NCBI GenBank assembly: GCA_013002535.1
Contig: JABDJK010000017.1
Coordinates: 57,715-121,714 of the forward strand
Length of the DNA stretch: 64,000 nucleotides
Direction of reading: 5' to 3'
DNA from: Hyphococcus sp.
GTDB lineage: Bacteria > Pseudomonadota > Alphaproteobacteria > Caulobacterales > Parvularculaceae
Positions 37,961 through 44,486 of the stretch are shown one piece after another. A program made the translations under genes and the position numbers. The notes under the pieces were generated by a model. It was given only the letters and a program-made list of their open reading frames with translations. It ran no database searches and had not been told where the DNA came from. Every line of letters begins with the position of its first letter. Positions within the stretch are counted from its first letter, which is position 1.

Positions 37961-38590
37961 ATGAGCCACACATTTCGCCTTTTAATTTCAACTGCTTGCG
38001 CGCTTGCGCTCTCTGGATGCGGGAATCCGCAGGTAACGTCAGAATCTGACAGCGATTTAACATCCCTATCAGCCGATTTGCTAAGCGAGTTGGCGCCGGC
38101 CGATTGGGCTGATGCGGCAGCGGCATTTACTGGCCGCGACGGCGCGCAAAACGGTTATGTGGTATTGACCAATGCGCCCGGCGCCGGCGTTCTGATGCGG
38201 ATAGATTTAAAGGGCCTCACCGAAGGCTGGCACGGTATCCATCTTCACAATGTTGGTGATTGCAGCGACATCGCCGAAGGCTTCAAAGCCTCTGGCGGTC
38301 ATGTTGATCCTAATGATCGCGAGCACGGGCTCTTGAATCCGAACGGCTTTGAGCGCGCTGACATGCCGAACATTTACGCAGGTCCTGATGGCCGCGCCAC
38401 CGCAGAAATCTACAATGACAGCGTTGCGTTGTTCGCAAGCGAAGCCGCGGCGGCGGAAGCCGGTCCACATCCGCTGATCGACGAAGACGGCTTCGCCATC
38501 GTCGTTCACGAAGCGGCGGATGATCATAAAACGCAGCCAATTGGCGGCGCCGGCGCGCGGGTCGCCTGCGCTGCAATTTCGGGGGAATGA
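37961..38590 (+). CDS. sodC: Cu/Zn superoxide dismutase-like lipoprotein with a substituted zinc ligand
   Basis: A 209-residue SodC-family protein anchored as a lipoprotein (LALSGC, Cys20). Copper ligands H94 and H96 (GIHLH), bridging H114 (GGHVDP) and H183 (VVHEAADDH) are present, and H122 (REHG) and D134 (ADMP) supply two zinc ligands. The third zinc histidine, normally three residues before the aspartate (HxGD), is replaced: the segment reads GFERADMP, with E131 at that place. The disulfide cysteines (VGDCSD and RVACAA) remain. ATG at 37961 was preferred over 37928 because the latter adds residues before a complete lipoprotein signal, and a -10-like TATAGA lies at 37922-37927. Confidence 0.88.
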   Translation: MSHTFRLLISTACALALSGCGNPQVTSESDSDLTSLSADLLSELAPADWADAAAAFTGRDGAQNGYVVLTNAPGAGVLMRIDLKGLTEGWHGIHLHNVGDCSDIAEGFKASGGHVDPNDREHGLLNPNGFERADMPNIYAGPDGRATAEIYNDSVALFASEAAAAEAGPHPLIDEDGFAIVVHEAADDHKTQPIGGAGARVACAAISGE

Positions 38591-38627
38591 CAACAAACGA
38601 ATTCTAGTACTGGCGTAGGGGTGGACG

Positions 38628-39692
38628 ATGACAAATTTTGACAGACGGCAATTTGTGGCCGGCGCAGCAGCGATCACCGCCGCCGGCGCTTGTAGTTCGG
38701 CAAGCGCCCACGAAAATAAACTGCCCATTGGCGCATGGACGCCGCTTGCCGATCATCCCTTCCCCGTTCAGGAAATTTATCCGGCGCCCTTCTGGCGCGA
38801 TAGCATTTCAACCAACACGCTAAAGCCGCAACCGTTTAACATTGTCGTCAGCGCTGGCGGCCTTACGCCGGGTACGGAATATAATGTTACAGACCGGGTT
38901 ACCTATTATGATCCAGTAACGAATATTTGGGGCGCCGGAACACGCCTGCCCGCGCCGCGTCATCACATTGCCCTCGTTAATAATAACGGCCTGCTCTACG
39001 CCATCGGCGGTTTTGCCCGCGATAATAATGGCGGCTGGCAGATGCGCGCCAATTGCTGGCGCCTCGGCGATGTTCTGGACGATTGGGATTATATGGCGCA
39101 GATGCCGTATCCGCAGGCAGAATCCGTTTGCGCATCGCTCGGCGGTTTTATTCATGTCGCCGGAGGCCGTTCCCCGTCGGGCAGCCTCAACCGAGAATGG
39201 GCCAACCATATCGATACGGATGAACACTGGATCTATGACGCCGCGTCCGACCGGTGGGAGCCGCTTGCGCCAATGCTCACTGCGCGAAACTCCGCTGCCG
39301 GCGCTGTCGTCAACGGCGTTATGTATGTCATCGGCGGGCGCACGGTCAGCGATGGCAACACTAACAAGGTCGAGGTCTATGACCCGCTATCCGATCGCTG
39401 GGAAAATGCACGGCCCTTACCGCAAGCGGCGAGCGGGCTCGCAGCCGCAGTGATCAACCGCAAAATCTATGTCTTTGGCGGCGAATATTTCTCACCGGGC
39501 ACTGGCGGTGCTTACGCCGAAGCCTGGGAATATGACCCGCGCAGCGATAAATGGCGCGCCGTTGCGGCCATGCCGCGGCGTCGACATGGCCTTGGCGCCG
39601 TATCAATGAACAACACGATCTATGTGATCGGCGGCGCTGTGCGCGCCGGCGGCAATGGAACATCGAGCGCTGTTGATCGATTTGAGATCTAA
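38628..39692 (+). CDS. Exported Kelch-repeat protein with Tat-type signal
   Basis: A 354-residue beta-propeller protein. The N-terminus TNFDRRQFVAGAAAITAAGA has a twin-arginine motif (DRRQF) followed by a hydrophobic stretch. Kelch repeats are marked by double glycine plus spaced Tyr/Trp: LLYAIGGF, FIHVAGGR, VMYVIGGR, KIYVFGGE and TIYVIGGA, each followed by YDPxSDRW-like elements. About five to six blades fit the length. A GGGGTGGACG site precedes the ATG. Substrate or partner is unknown. It lies 37 bases after sodC, and both products act outside the cytoplasm. Confidence 0.88.
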   Translation: MTNFDRRQFVAGAAAITAAGACSSASAHENKLPIGAWTPLADHPFPVQEIYPAPFWRDSISTNTLKPQPFNIVVSAGGLTPGTEYNVTDRVTYYDPVTNIWGAGTRLPAPRHHIALVNNNGLLYAIGGFARDNNGGWQMRANCWRLGDVLDDWDYMAQMPYPQAESVCASLGGFIHVAGGRSPSGSLNREWANHIDTDEHWIYDAASDRWEPLAPMLTARNSAAGAVVNGVMYVIGGRTVSDGNTNKVEVYDPLSDRWENARPLPQAASGLAAAVINRKIYVFGGEYFSPGTGGAYAEAWEYDPRSDKWRAVAAMPRRRHGLGAVSMNNTIYVIGGAVRAGGNGTSSAVDRFEI

Positions 39693-39752
39693 ATTGCGCG
39701 TGGGAGCGATTTTCCCCTTATGTGGGTGAACCAGGCTTATCCTTAATCCGCC

Positions 39753-39782
39753 TTGCCGCCGGGCCATGAGATTTGCTATATT
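39753..39782 (+). promoter_or_regulatory. Promoter of the PEP-CTERM protein gene
   Basis: TTGCCG at 39753-39758 and TATATT at 39777-39782 are 18 bases apart. The predicted start lies near 39790, giving a leader of about 22 bases with the strong GGGAGGT ribosome binding site at 39801. Confidence 0.5.
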
Positions 39783-39811
39783 AGACGTGAACTTACAGTG
39801 GGGAGGTCGTT

Positions 39812-40471
39812 ATGGCCGGATTATTCAAAAAATTTGCAGCGATCGCTGCGGTCTCATTCGCCAGTATTGGCGCGGCGCATGCAATTGTCGTAAGCGGCGA
39901 AATTACTGGCGGTACAGCTGTCGACGCAGGCGGCGAGTTCATTATATTGGGTTTACCGTTCGATCCGCCGAACGGACCGCTAAACACCGTTGGCAACGAC
40001 ACGTTCCAAACGCCAAACGTTTACGCCTTTAATGAAGACCAGAATATTGAAATTATGTCAGACGTGGTCACAGACATTGGCGATGACGCCATGGCTGGCG
40101 ACACAGTTGCAAGTCATTACATCTTCTTTGACCCCGGCCCCAATACCACAGTCGTTGCACGGATAACATTCGACTCCGAAATTTTTGGCGTCATGACGTC
40201 GACGGGATTGCTTGGCGATAGTGACTTCCTGGCCAATTCCGGCGTTACATACCTTAATCCAGGTCTTCGCGGGCTCGAAACTGGCGACGGTGTCGTTTTG
40301 ATTGACGATTTTACTATTGAAATTGAATGGTTCGCGGGTACTCCGGGCGACTACATCCGGGTTTTGACAGCATTTTCACCGGGCGCGGAAATCCCGATTC
40401 CAGGCGCAATTCCGCTCTTCCTGACGGGCCTTGCCGGCGTGGGGTGGTTGCGTCGCCGCAAGAAGGCGTAA
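39812..40471 (+). CDS. PEP-CTERM/VPLPA-type surface protein
   Basis: A 219-residue exported protein. The signal peptide (LFKKFAAIAAVSFASIGAAHA) ends near residue 24. The mature domain is acidic, beta-rich and has no cysteines or recognised fold. The C-terminus is a sorting tag: IPIPGAIPLFLTGLAGVGWL, then RRRKKA (about residues 194-219), i.e. a Pro-rich motif, a hydrophobic helix and a basic end, as processed by exosortases. Such proteins are often glycosylated and released to the extracellular matrix, which fits the O-glycosylation ligase at 16033. The gene is monocistronic, with its own promoter and terminator. Confidence 0.85.
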   Translation: MAGLFKKFAAIAAVSFASIGAAHAIVVSGEITGGTAVDAGGEFIILGLPFDPPNGPLNTVGNDTFQTPNVYAFNEDQNIEIMSDVVTDIGDDAMAGDTVASHYIFFDPGPNTTVVARITFDSEIFGVMTSTGLLGDSDFLANSGVTYLNPGLRGLETGDGVVLIDDFTIEIEWFAGTPGDYIRVLTAFSPGAEIPIPGAIPLFLTGLAGVGWLRRRKKA

Positions 40472-40497
40472 CGCGCAAAACATACAGAGTTTGAAAG

Positions 40498-40522
40498 GGC
40501 GCCGATTGCGGCGCCTTTTTTT
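40498..40522 (+). terminator. Intrinsic terminator of the PEP-CTERM gene
   Basis: A 7-bp GC stem, GGCGCCG and CGGCGCC, with loop ATTG is followed directly by seven T residues, 26 bases after the stop codon. It is a textbook rho-independent terminator. Confidence 0.9.
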
Positions 40523-40559
40523 GTTTGACCAAAATTGCAATCCTTACGATGCTGGTGTC

Positions 40560-41702
40560 ATGCCATCTCGCAGAATTATCCTAACAACCGGCGCAGCGGC
40601 AATTGTTGTCGCCGGCGCGGGCTGGGTCCTTAGTCGCCAACCCAAACTGGCGCGGGCGCCCTGGCGTGACGCTGGCGAAAGTTTTGGCGATCCGCGACTT
40701 GACGCTCTCGCCTATGCGGTCCTCGCGCCGAACCCGCACAACATGCAGCCATGGCGGGTTGAACTGACCGGGGAGCGCGAGATTTTATTGTTCTGCGATC
40801 AATCTCGTTTATTGCCAGAGACCGATCCGCCCAACAGACAGATTACGATTGGCTTTGGTTGTTTCATCGAGCTTTTCCGCAACGCGGCGGCGCACAAAGG
40901 GTTCTATGCGCAAGTTACACCGTTCCCGGATGGTGAGCCACAACCGACGCTTGATAATCGCCCGGTGGCGCATATTGAATTAAAAATGGGCGAACGGGTT
41001 GTGTACGACGCGCTATTTTCAGAATGCATGGCGCGGCGCACCAATCGCGCCCGGTTCGACACGGATCGCGGCCTCTCGGAGGAACAGAAAGTCGAAATTC
41101 AAACCGCCGCCATTGCTGGCAACACAGCATTTGTAATTGACGATCCCGGGTTACGCGCGGAATTGCGCGCGCTGACCAAAGAAGCTTTCCAACTGGAGTG
41201 GAACCTTGCGCGCACGCGCCGCGAAAGCGTGCATGTCACGCGCATTGGCAAAAATGCGATTAATGAAAAACCTTACGGCATTGCGCTGGCGGGTCCATTG
41301 ATGGATGCCCTTGGCGGTTTTGGCATGATCACTAATGACAAAATGGATACGCCCGGCGAGACGGCTTATGAGCAATCGATTTCATTTTACGACAAAGCCT
41401 GCGACTCCGCGATGGCCTATGCCGTCATCAAAACGCCGACTAATTCGCGCGTCGATCAGTTAAACACGGGCCGCGACTGGGTGCGCATGCAACTTGCCGC
41501 AACCCATGTCGGCGTTGCATTTCATCCCTTAAGCCAGGCCCTGCAGGAATTCCCGGAGATGGCGTCGCACTACGCCCATGTCCATGAACTCCTCGGCGCA
41601 AACAATGGCGAAACCGTGCAGATGCTGTCGCGTCTCGGATTTGCGAAATCGCCGCCGCCCGCGCCGCGTGAAGCACTCATGTCGAAGATTGTAGGCGTTT
41701 AA
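40560..41702 (+). CDS. Nitroreductase-family (Acg-like) protein with a twin-arginine-like N-terminus
   Basis: A 380-residue protein. The N-terminus MPSRRIILTTGAAAIVVAGA looks like a Tat signal or membrane anchor. The body has DALAYAVLAPNPHNMQPWRV, the FMN-binding start of nitroreductase-like folds, and a duplicated-type layout with MARRTNRARFD in the middle and LAATHVGVAFHPLSQALQEFPEM near the end, as in Acg-type FMN proteins. Electron donor and substrate are unknown. ATG at 40560 follows the PEP-CTERM terminator; the upstream in-frame extension runs through that gene and is rejected. Confidence 0.82.
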   Translation: MPSRRIILTTGAAAIVVAGAGWVLSRQPKLARAPWRDAGESFGDPRLDALAYAVLAPNPHNMQPWRVELTGEREILLFCDQSRLLPETDPPNRQITIGFGCFIELFRNAAAHKGFYAQVTPFPDGEPQPTLDNRPVAHIELKMGERVVYDALFSECMARRTNRARFDTDRGLSEEQKVEIQTAAIAGNTAFVIDDPGLRAELRALTKEAFQLEWNLARTRRESVHVTRIGKNAINEKPYGIALAGPLMDALGGFGMITNDKMDTPGETAYEQSISFYDKACDSAMAYAVIKTPTNSRVDQLNTGRDWVRMQLAATHVGVAFHPLSQALQEFPEMASHYAHVHELLGANNGETVQMLSRLGFAKSPPPAPREALMSKIVGV

Positions 41703-41879
41703 GTTTTGCCTGCTCCTCATCCTGAAGCGTCGCCATTCGCAATTGGAAAATTGCGGACGGGGCCTCGAAGGATGGCCGAACCACGCAAAACTACGAGTAT
41801 CGCTTTGTTTCCATCCTTCGAGGCTCGCCGTTTATTTGCTACTCGCGAATAAACGGGTTCGCACCTCCGGATGAGGATT
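41703..41879. repeat. Intergenic inverted-repeat element (CCTCGAAGGATGG type)
   Basis: CCTCGAAGGATGG at 41763-41775 is repeated inverted as CCATCCTTCGAGG at 41811-41823. Related pieces flank it: CTCATCCTGAAG near 41716 and CTCCGGATGAGGAT near 41867. This vocabulary is common in dispersed intergenic repeats of alphaproteobacteria. Another shorter inverted pair, TATTTGCTACTCGCGAATA, lies near 41833. No gene is visible. Confidence 0.6.
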
Positions 41880-41970
41880 TCACTGAAACTGCTCAACTCG
41901 ATCCGTATCAACCGGATAACAGTCCGCATAAACCGGATCGCCAATGACATTCCGCGACGATCAGCGTCGG
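41880..41970 (-). pseudogene. Relic copy of the small lipoprotein at 42464
   Basis: The leftward frame ending at 41880 encodes VIGDPVYADCYPVDTDRVEQ and two more residues. The first part matches the C-terminus of the 83-residue lipoprotein downstream (VVGNPVHADCYPVDTD), and the DNA is alike over about 40 bases. Upstream of this the frame is closed and the similarity continues only in shifted form (AADADRR against DAADAW), with no start or signal peptide. It is a duplicated and decayed tail. Confidence 0.65.
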
Positions 41971-42044
41971 CCGCCATATCGTTTGTCCGCGCGGGCGAAG
42001 CAGCGTAGAGCTTGTAAATATTTTCAGACTATGAACTCATCTAC

Positions 42045-42439
42045 ATGATTGGCGAAACATCATTGAATGTTCAGACCATAGCGATGAATATGTTCGCAAT
42101 CATTTCCGCCGATTTGATCGCAGCCTGGCTATTGGGCGCGCGCCTGTCGCGAATGATGATTATCATGCTGACTGTGTTTTACGCATTCGCGCTAAGCGTC
42201 TAGGGCTTTGCGCTTGCGAAACATGGAACGGTTTTGGCGCGGCTGGTCGATCTATTGCAATTGCGCAGCGGCGCTGGCGGATCGTTTGCCTGGCGCCCCT
42301 CCCAGGAAACGTCGCTCGCCGTCATGCTAGCGTGCCAGTATCCAATAACATTGGCGTTTTTATTGTCTTCTTCGGTTCGCTCTGGTTCATGCGTGAATGC
42401 CGCCGACAAAAATTCGGCGGCGACGCAGCGTCAAACTGA
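42045..42439 (+). pseudogene. Broken small membrane-protein gene
   Basis: ATG at 42045 begins MIGETSLNVQTIAMNMFAII, a plausible small membrane protein with helices around ADLIAAWLLG and MIIMLTVFYAFALSV. An in-frame TAG stands at 42201-42203, possibly from TGG. Reading through continues as GFALAKHGTVLARLVDLLQL, and after a frameshift near 42330 another frame gives SNNIGVFIVFFGSLWFMREC and ends at 42439. All pieces together look like one protein of about 130 residues with three helices. Family not recognised. Confidence 0.55.
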
Positions 42440-42463
42440 ATTTTCCCCGCGCAGGCGCCAACC

Positions 42464-42715
42464 TCAATCCGTATCGACCGGATAGCAATCTGCGTGGACT
42501 GGATTGCCGACGACTTGCCTGGATGCCCAAGCATCAGCGGCGTCGCGGCATTCGTCGACAGTGTCAAAGACGCCGATCAGTTCCGGCTCGCTTGTCGGTC
42601 CCGGCGTTAGATATCCATGGGCTGCATATTGATCCGCGCCGACCACCGTTGCGCATGCTGCGACGGCCAACGCGATAAAAGCGATGACAATTTTAGCTAA
42701 AACTTCTTTTCGCAT
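42464..42715 (-). CDS. Small lipoprotein, 83 residues
   Basis: The N-terminus MRKEVLAKIVIAFIALAVAAC is a lipoprotein signal with lipobox AVAAC (Cys21). The short mature part has two more cysteines (VDECRDA and HADCYPVDTD), which may pair. AAGGGTGG lies about eight bases before the ATG. Family not recognised. A dead second copy of its 3' end lies at 41880, so the locus was duplicated. It is tail-to-tail with the broken membrane-protein gene. Confidence 0.72.
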   Translation of the reverse strand: MRKEVLAKIVIAFIALAVAACATVVGADQYAAHGYLTPGPTSEPELIGVFDTVDECRDAADAWASRQVVGNPVHADCYPVDTD

Positions 42716-42990
42716 GTTGAAACCACCCTTTTTGATTTCATCGACGCTAATGAAACACGATCATTGCGACGGGAGAAAGGCGTTTTTATTTTGCAGGTGC
42801 GAAGAAGATGCGAAATCTGAATTCGCCAAAAACGCGACTCGTGAATTTAGCGCTTTCCCGGCGAAAGCCGGGATCCAACTCCGGGGTCATTTCACAGGCA
42901 CTATATTTTGGTACTGAGCCCCACGGTTAAACCATTGCCAAGCAAGCCACATAACAGCGCGGACGGAAAGACGCCTTCGAACACAAAAAT
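42716..42990. repeat. Intergenic stretch with a CCCGGC-GAAA-GCCGGG hairpin element
   Basis: At 42857-42872 a 6-bp stem with GAAA tetraloop is followed by ATCCAACTCCGGGGTCAT, the usual wording of short dispersed repeats in this bacterial group. No gene is supported here; a leftward open frame through 42901-43221 lacks domain features and a ribosome binding site. Confidence 0.5.
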
Positions 42991-43020
42991 AAAGCCCCAG
43001 CGAATTTCGCCGGGGCTTTT
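42991..43020 (-). terminator. Strong intrinsic terminator, leftward
   Basis: AAAGCCCC-A-GCGAA pairs with TTCGC-C-GGGGCTTT, about 13 paired bases with one mismatch and a minimal loop. On the minus strand it is followed by ATTTTTGTG. It lies about 220 bases past the histone-like gene and may end read-through or an unannotated leftward RNA from 43021-43198. That stretch also holds the perfect 14-base palindrome TACCGGCGCCGGTA at 43119-43132. Confidence 0.65.
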
Positions 43021-43198
43021 GATGAAATCACGTCTGTGAATTCGATATTCGCCAATATAAATCGGCTTCGAAGTCGTGTGGCGGAGAGCGCCCCCGCAAC
43101 CACCGGGCCTTACGCAACTACCGGCGCCGGTAAAAAGCCCCTCTGTTTCACAAAACAACGCTTCAAAACGCTGAATGTGAGAGGCGCAAAAGCAAAAA

Positions 43199-43240
43199 AA
43201 GACCGGTTTTTTATGCCGCAATGCGGCAAAAACCAGTCTT
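43199..43240 (-). terminator. Terminator hairpin overlapping the histone-like stop codon
   Basis: AAGACCGGTTTTTT and AAAAACCAGTCTT form long near-perfect arms around an inner ATGCCGCAATGCGGCA palindrome. On either strand the outer arm supplies an A-run before and a T-run after the GC core, so the hairpin could act in both directions. It includes the stop codon of the lysine-rich gene. Confidence 0.65.
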
Positions 43241-43700
43241 AACGTCTTTTACGTGCCGTTTTGCGCTTGGCAGTCTTACGCTTGGCCTTTTTCTTAGTGG
43301 CTTTGCGTTTAGTCGCTTTACGCTTGGTGGCTTTCTTCTTCGTAGCCTTACGCTTGGTTGCCTTGCGCTTCGCAGCCTTTTTCTTTTTGGTCGCTTTGCG
43401 CTTGGTAGCCTTACGTTTAGTGGCTTTTTTCTTCTTCGTAGCCTTACGTTTGGTGGCTTTGCGCTTCGCAGCCTTTTTCTTGGTCGCTTTGCGCTTAGTC
43501 GCCTTACGTTTTGTGGCTTTTTTCTTTTTCGTAGCTTTCCGCTTCGTCGCTTTACGCTTCGTTGCTTTCCGCTTCGTTGCTTTTCGCTTGGTAGCCTTAC
43601 GCTTCACGGCCTTCTTCTTGGTCGCTTTACGCTTGGTTGCCTTGCGAGCGGTTTTTCTCTTCGCCGCTTTTCTTTTGGTCGTTTTTCTTTTGACCGCCAT
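43239..43700 (-). CDS. Lysine-rich histone-H1-like protein with KATKR repeats
   Basis: A 153-residue protein made almost only of Lys, Arg, Ala and Thr. After a short head (MAVKRKTTKRKAAKRKTARK) come about 20 copies of the pentapeptides KATKR/KATKK/KAAKR, ending KRKTAKRKTARKRR. It has no hydrophobic core and resembles the tails of histone H1, chlamydial Hc2 and AlgP, so it probably binds and compacts DNA or RNA. The ribosome binding site GGAGGTG is excellent. It lies next to ssb and uvrA. The reverse strand is also open over the repeats, but only this frame has the start signal and sensible composition. Confidence 0.88.
   Translation of the reverse strand: MAVKRKTTKRKAAKRKTARKATKRKATKKKAVKRKATKRKATKRKATKRKATKRKATKKKKATKRKATKRKATKKKAAKRKATKRKATKKKKATKRKATKRKATKKKKAAKRKATKRKATKKKATKRKATKRKATKKKAKRKTAKRKTARKRR
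43250..43690 (-). repeat. 15-base tandem repeat array coding for KATKR units
   Basis: The coding sequence is an array of degenerate 15-base units (five codons each), with many exact or near-exact neighbours such as GCGTTTAGTCGCTTTAC and GCGCTTAGTCGCCTTAC on the plus strand. Codons differ between units while amino acids are kept, so selection on the protein is likely. Such arrays change copy number by slippage. Confidence 0.75.
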
Positions 43701-43847
43701 GGTTCACCTCCGAATCATGAGTCGAAAGGTGAAACATAACGCAATTTACTAAAAAAGTATTGTTTATGTGCAACGCTAAAGCTGCACATGCGTTTTTTTG
43801 TACGTTTTTTGATTCGTTATTACGTTTTTTTTGTTTTCGTTTCGCAA

Positions 43848-44300
43848 TTAAAACGGAACTTCGTCGTCTAACTCATAACTTTGTGCGTTTTGCGAACTTG
43901 TTTGATTCGAATTTCCGCCTGAGTCACGATCAAAACTTCCCGATCCGCTTCTTCCATCCAACATCACCATTGATGAATTGAAGTTTCGCAAAACAACTTC
44001 GGTTGTATATTTGTCCTGACCGTTTTGATCTTGCCATTTGCGCGTCTCTAATTGCCCTTCAAGGTAAACTTTTGATCCTTTTCGCAAATATTGCTCAGCA
44101 ACGCGCACCAAACCTTCTGAAAAGATCGCAACGCGATGCCATTCAGTCTTTTCGCGCTTTTCGCCGGTGTTTTTGTCTTTCCAGTTCTCAGATGTTGCAA
44201 CGCTCAAGTTGCAAACCTGTCCGCCGTTTGAAAATTTGCGCACTTCAGGATCGGCGCCGAGATTTCCGACCAAAATTACTTTGTTGACGCTGCCAGCCAT
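43848..44300 (-). CDS. ssb: Single-stranded DNA-binding protein
   Basis: A 150-residue SSB. The OB-fold runs through about residue 110 ([57 protein letters not shown]). A Ser/Gly/Asn-rich linker follows and the acidic interaction tip is DDEVPF, close to the common DDDIPF. ATG at 44300 follows AAGGAGAAA; 20 upstream codons are discarded. The promoter region shared with uvrA contains an SOS box. Confidence 0.98.
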   Translation of the reverse strand: MAGSVNKVILVGNLGADPEVRKFSNGGQVCNLSVATSENWKDKNTGEKREKTEWHRVAIFSEGLVRVAEQYLRKGSKVYLEGQLETRKWQDQNGQDKYTTEVVLRNFNSSMVMLDGRSGSGSFDRDSGGNSNQTSSQNAQSYELDDEVPF

Positions 44301-44385
44301 GACTTTCTCCTTAAAAAACGTGCGCCCCATGCTCATCGCGCGGATTCGCGGTGGCCACAATCACTCTTTATCCACATTGCAGCGC

Positions 44386-44426
44386 AAATGTTCACACCTT
44401 GTTCTCGCTGTCAACGTCGATATAAA
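44386..44426. promoter_or_regulatory. LexA (SOS) box within facing ssb and uvrA promoters
   Basis: GTTCACACCTTGTTC at 44390-44404 is an exact GTTC-N7-GTTC direct repeat, the LexA operator of alphaproteobacteria. For uvrA, TTGTTC (44399-44404) and TATAAA (44421-44426) with a 16-base spacer make a promoter whose -35 is the right half of the box. For ssb, TTGACA (44414 to 44409, minus strand) and ACATTT (44391 to 44386) with a 17-base spacer enclose the box. One LexA dimer could therefore block both genes. Confidence 0.85.
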
Positions 44427-44486
44427 GTGACATTCAATGTTTGTAAGGCGCGCGGGCGCGCAAAAGTTGCGAAGAAAACGAAATCG

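Noticed and set aside
41763..41823. Inverted repeat as ends of a small insertion element
   Set aside because: The arms enclose only about 35 bases, no target duplication is seen, and the sequence matches the wording of common intergenic repeats.
42901..43221. Leftward 106-codon frame in the terminator region
   Set aside because: It spans the palindrome and the 42991 terminator, has no ribosome binding site and an odd Cys/Gly/Phe-rich composition.
43221..43752. Long plus-strand open frames opposite the lysine-rich gene (Leu/Phe/Arg-rich products)
   Set aside because: They are mirror images of the 15-base repeats; they lack ribosome binding sites, and the minus-strand frame has a GGAGGTG site and a proper terminator.
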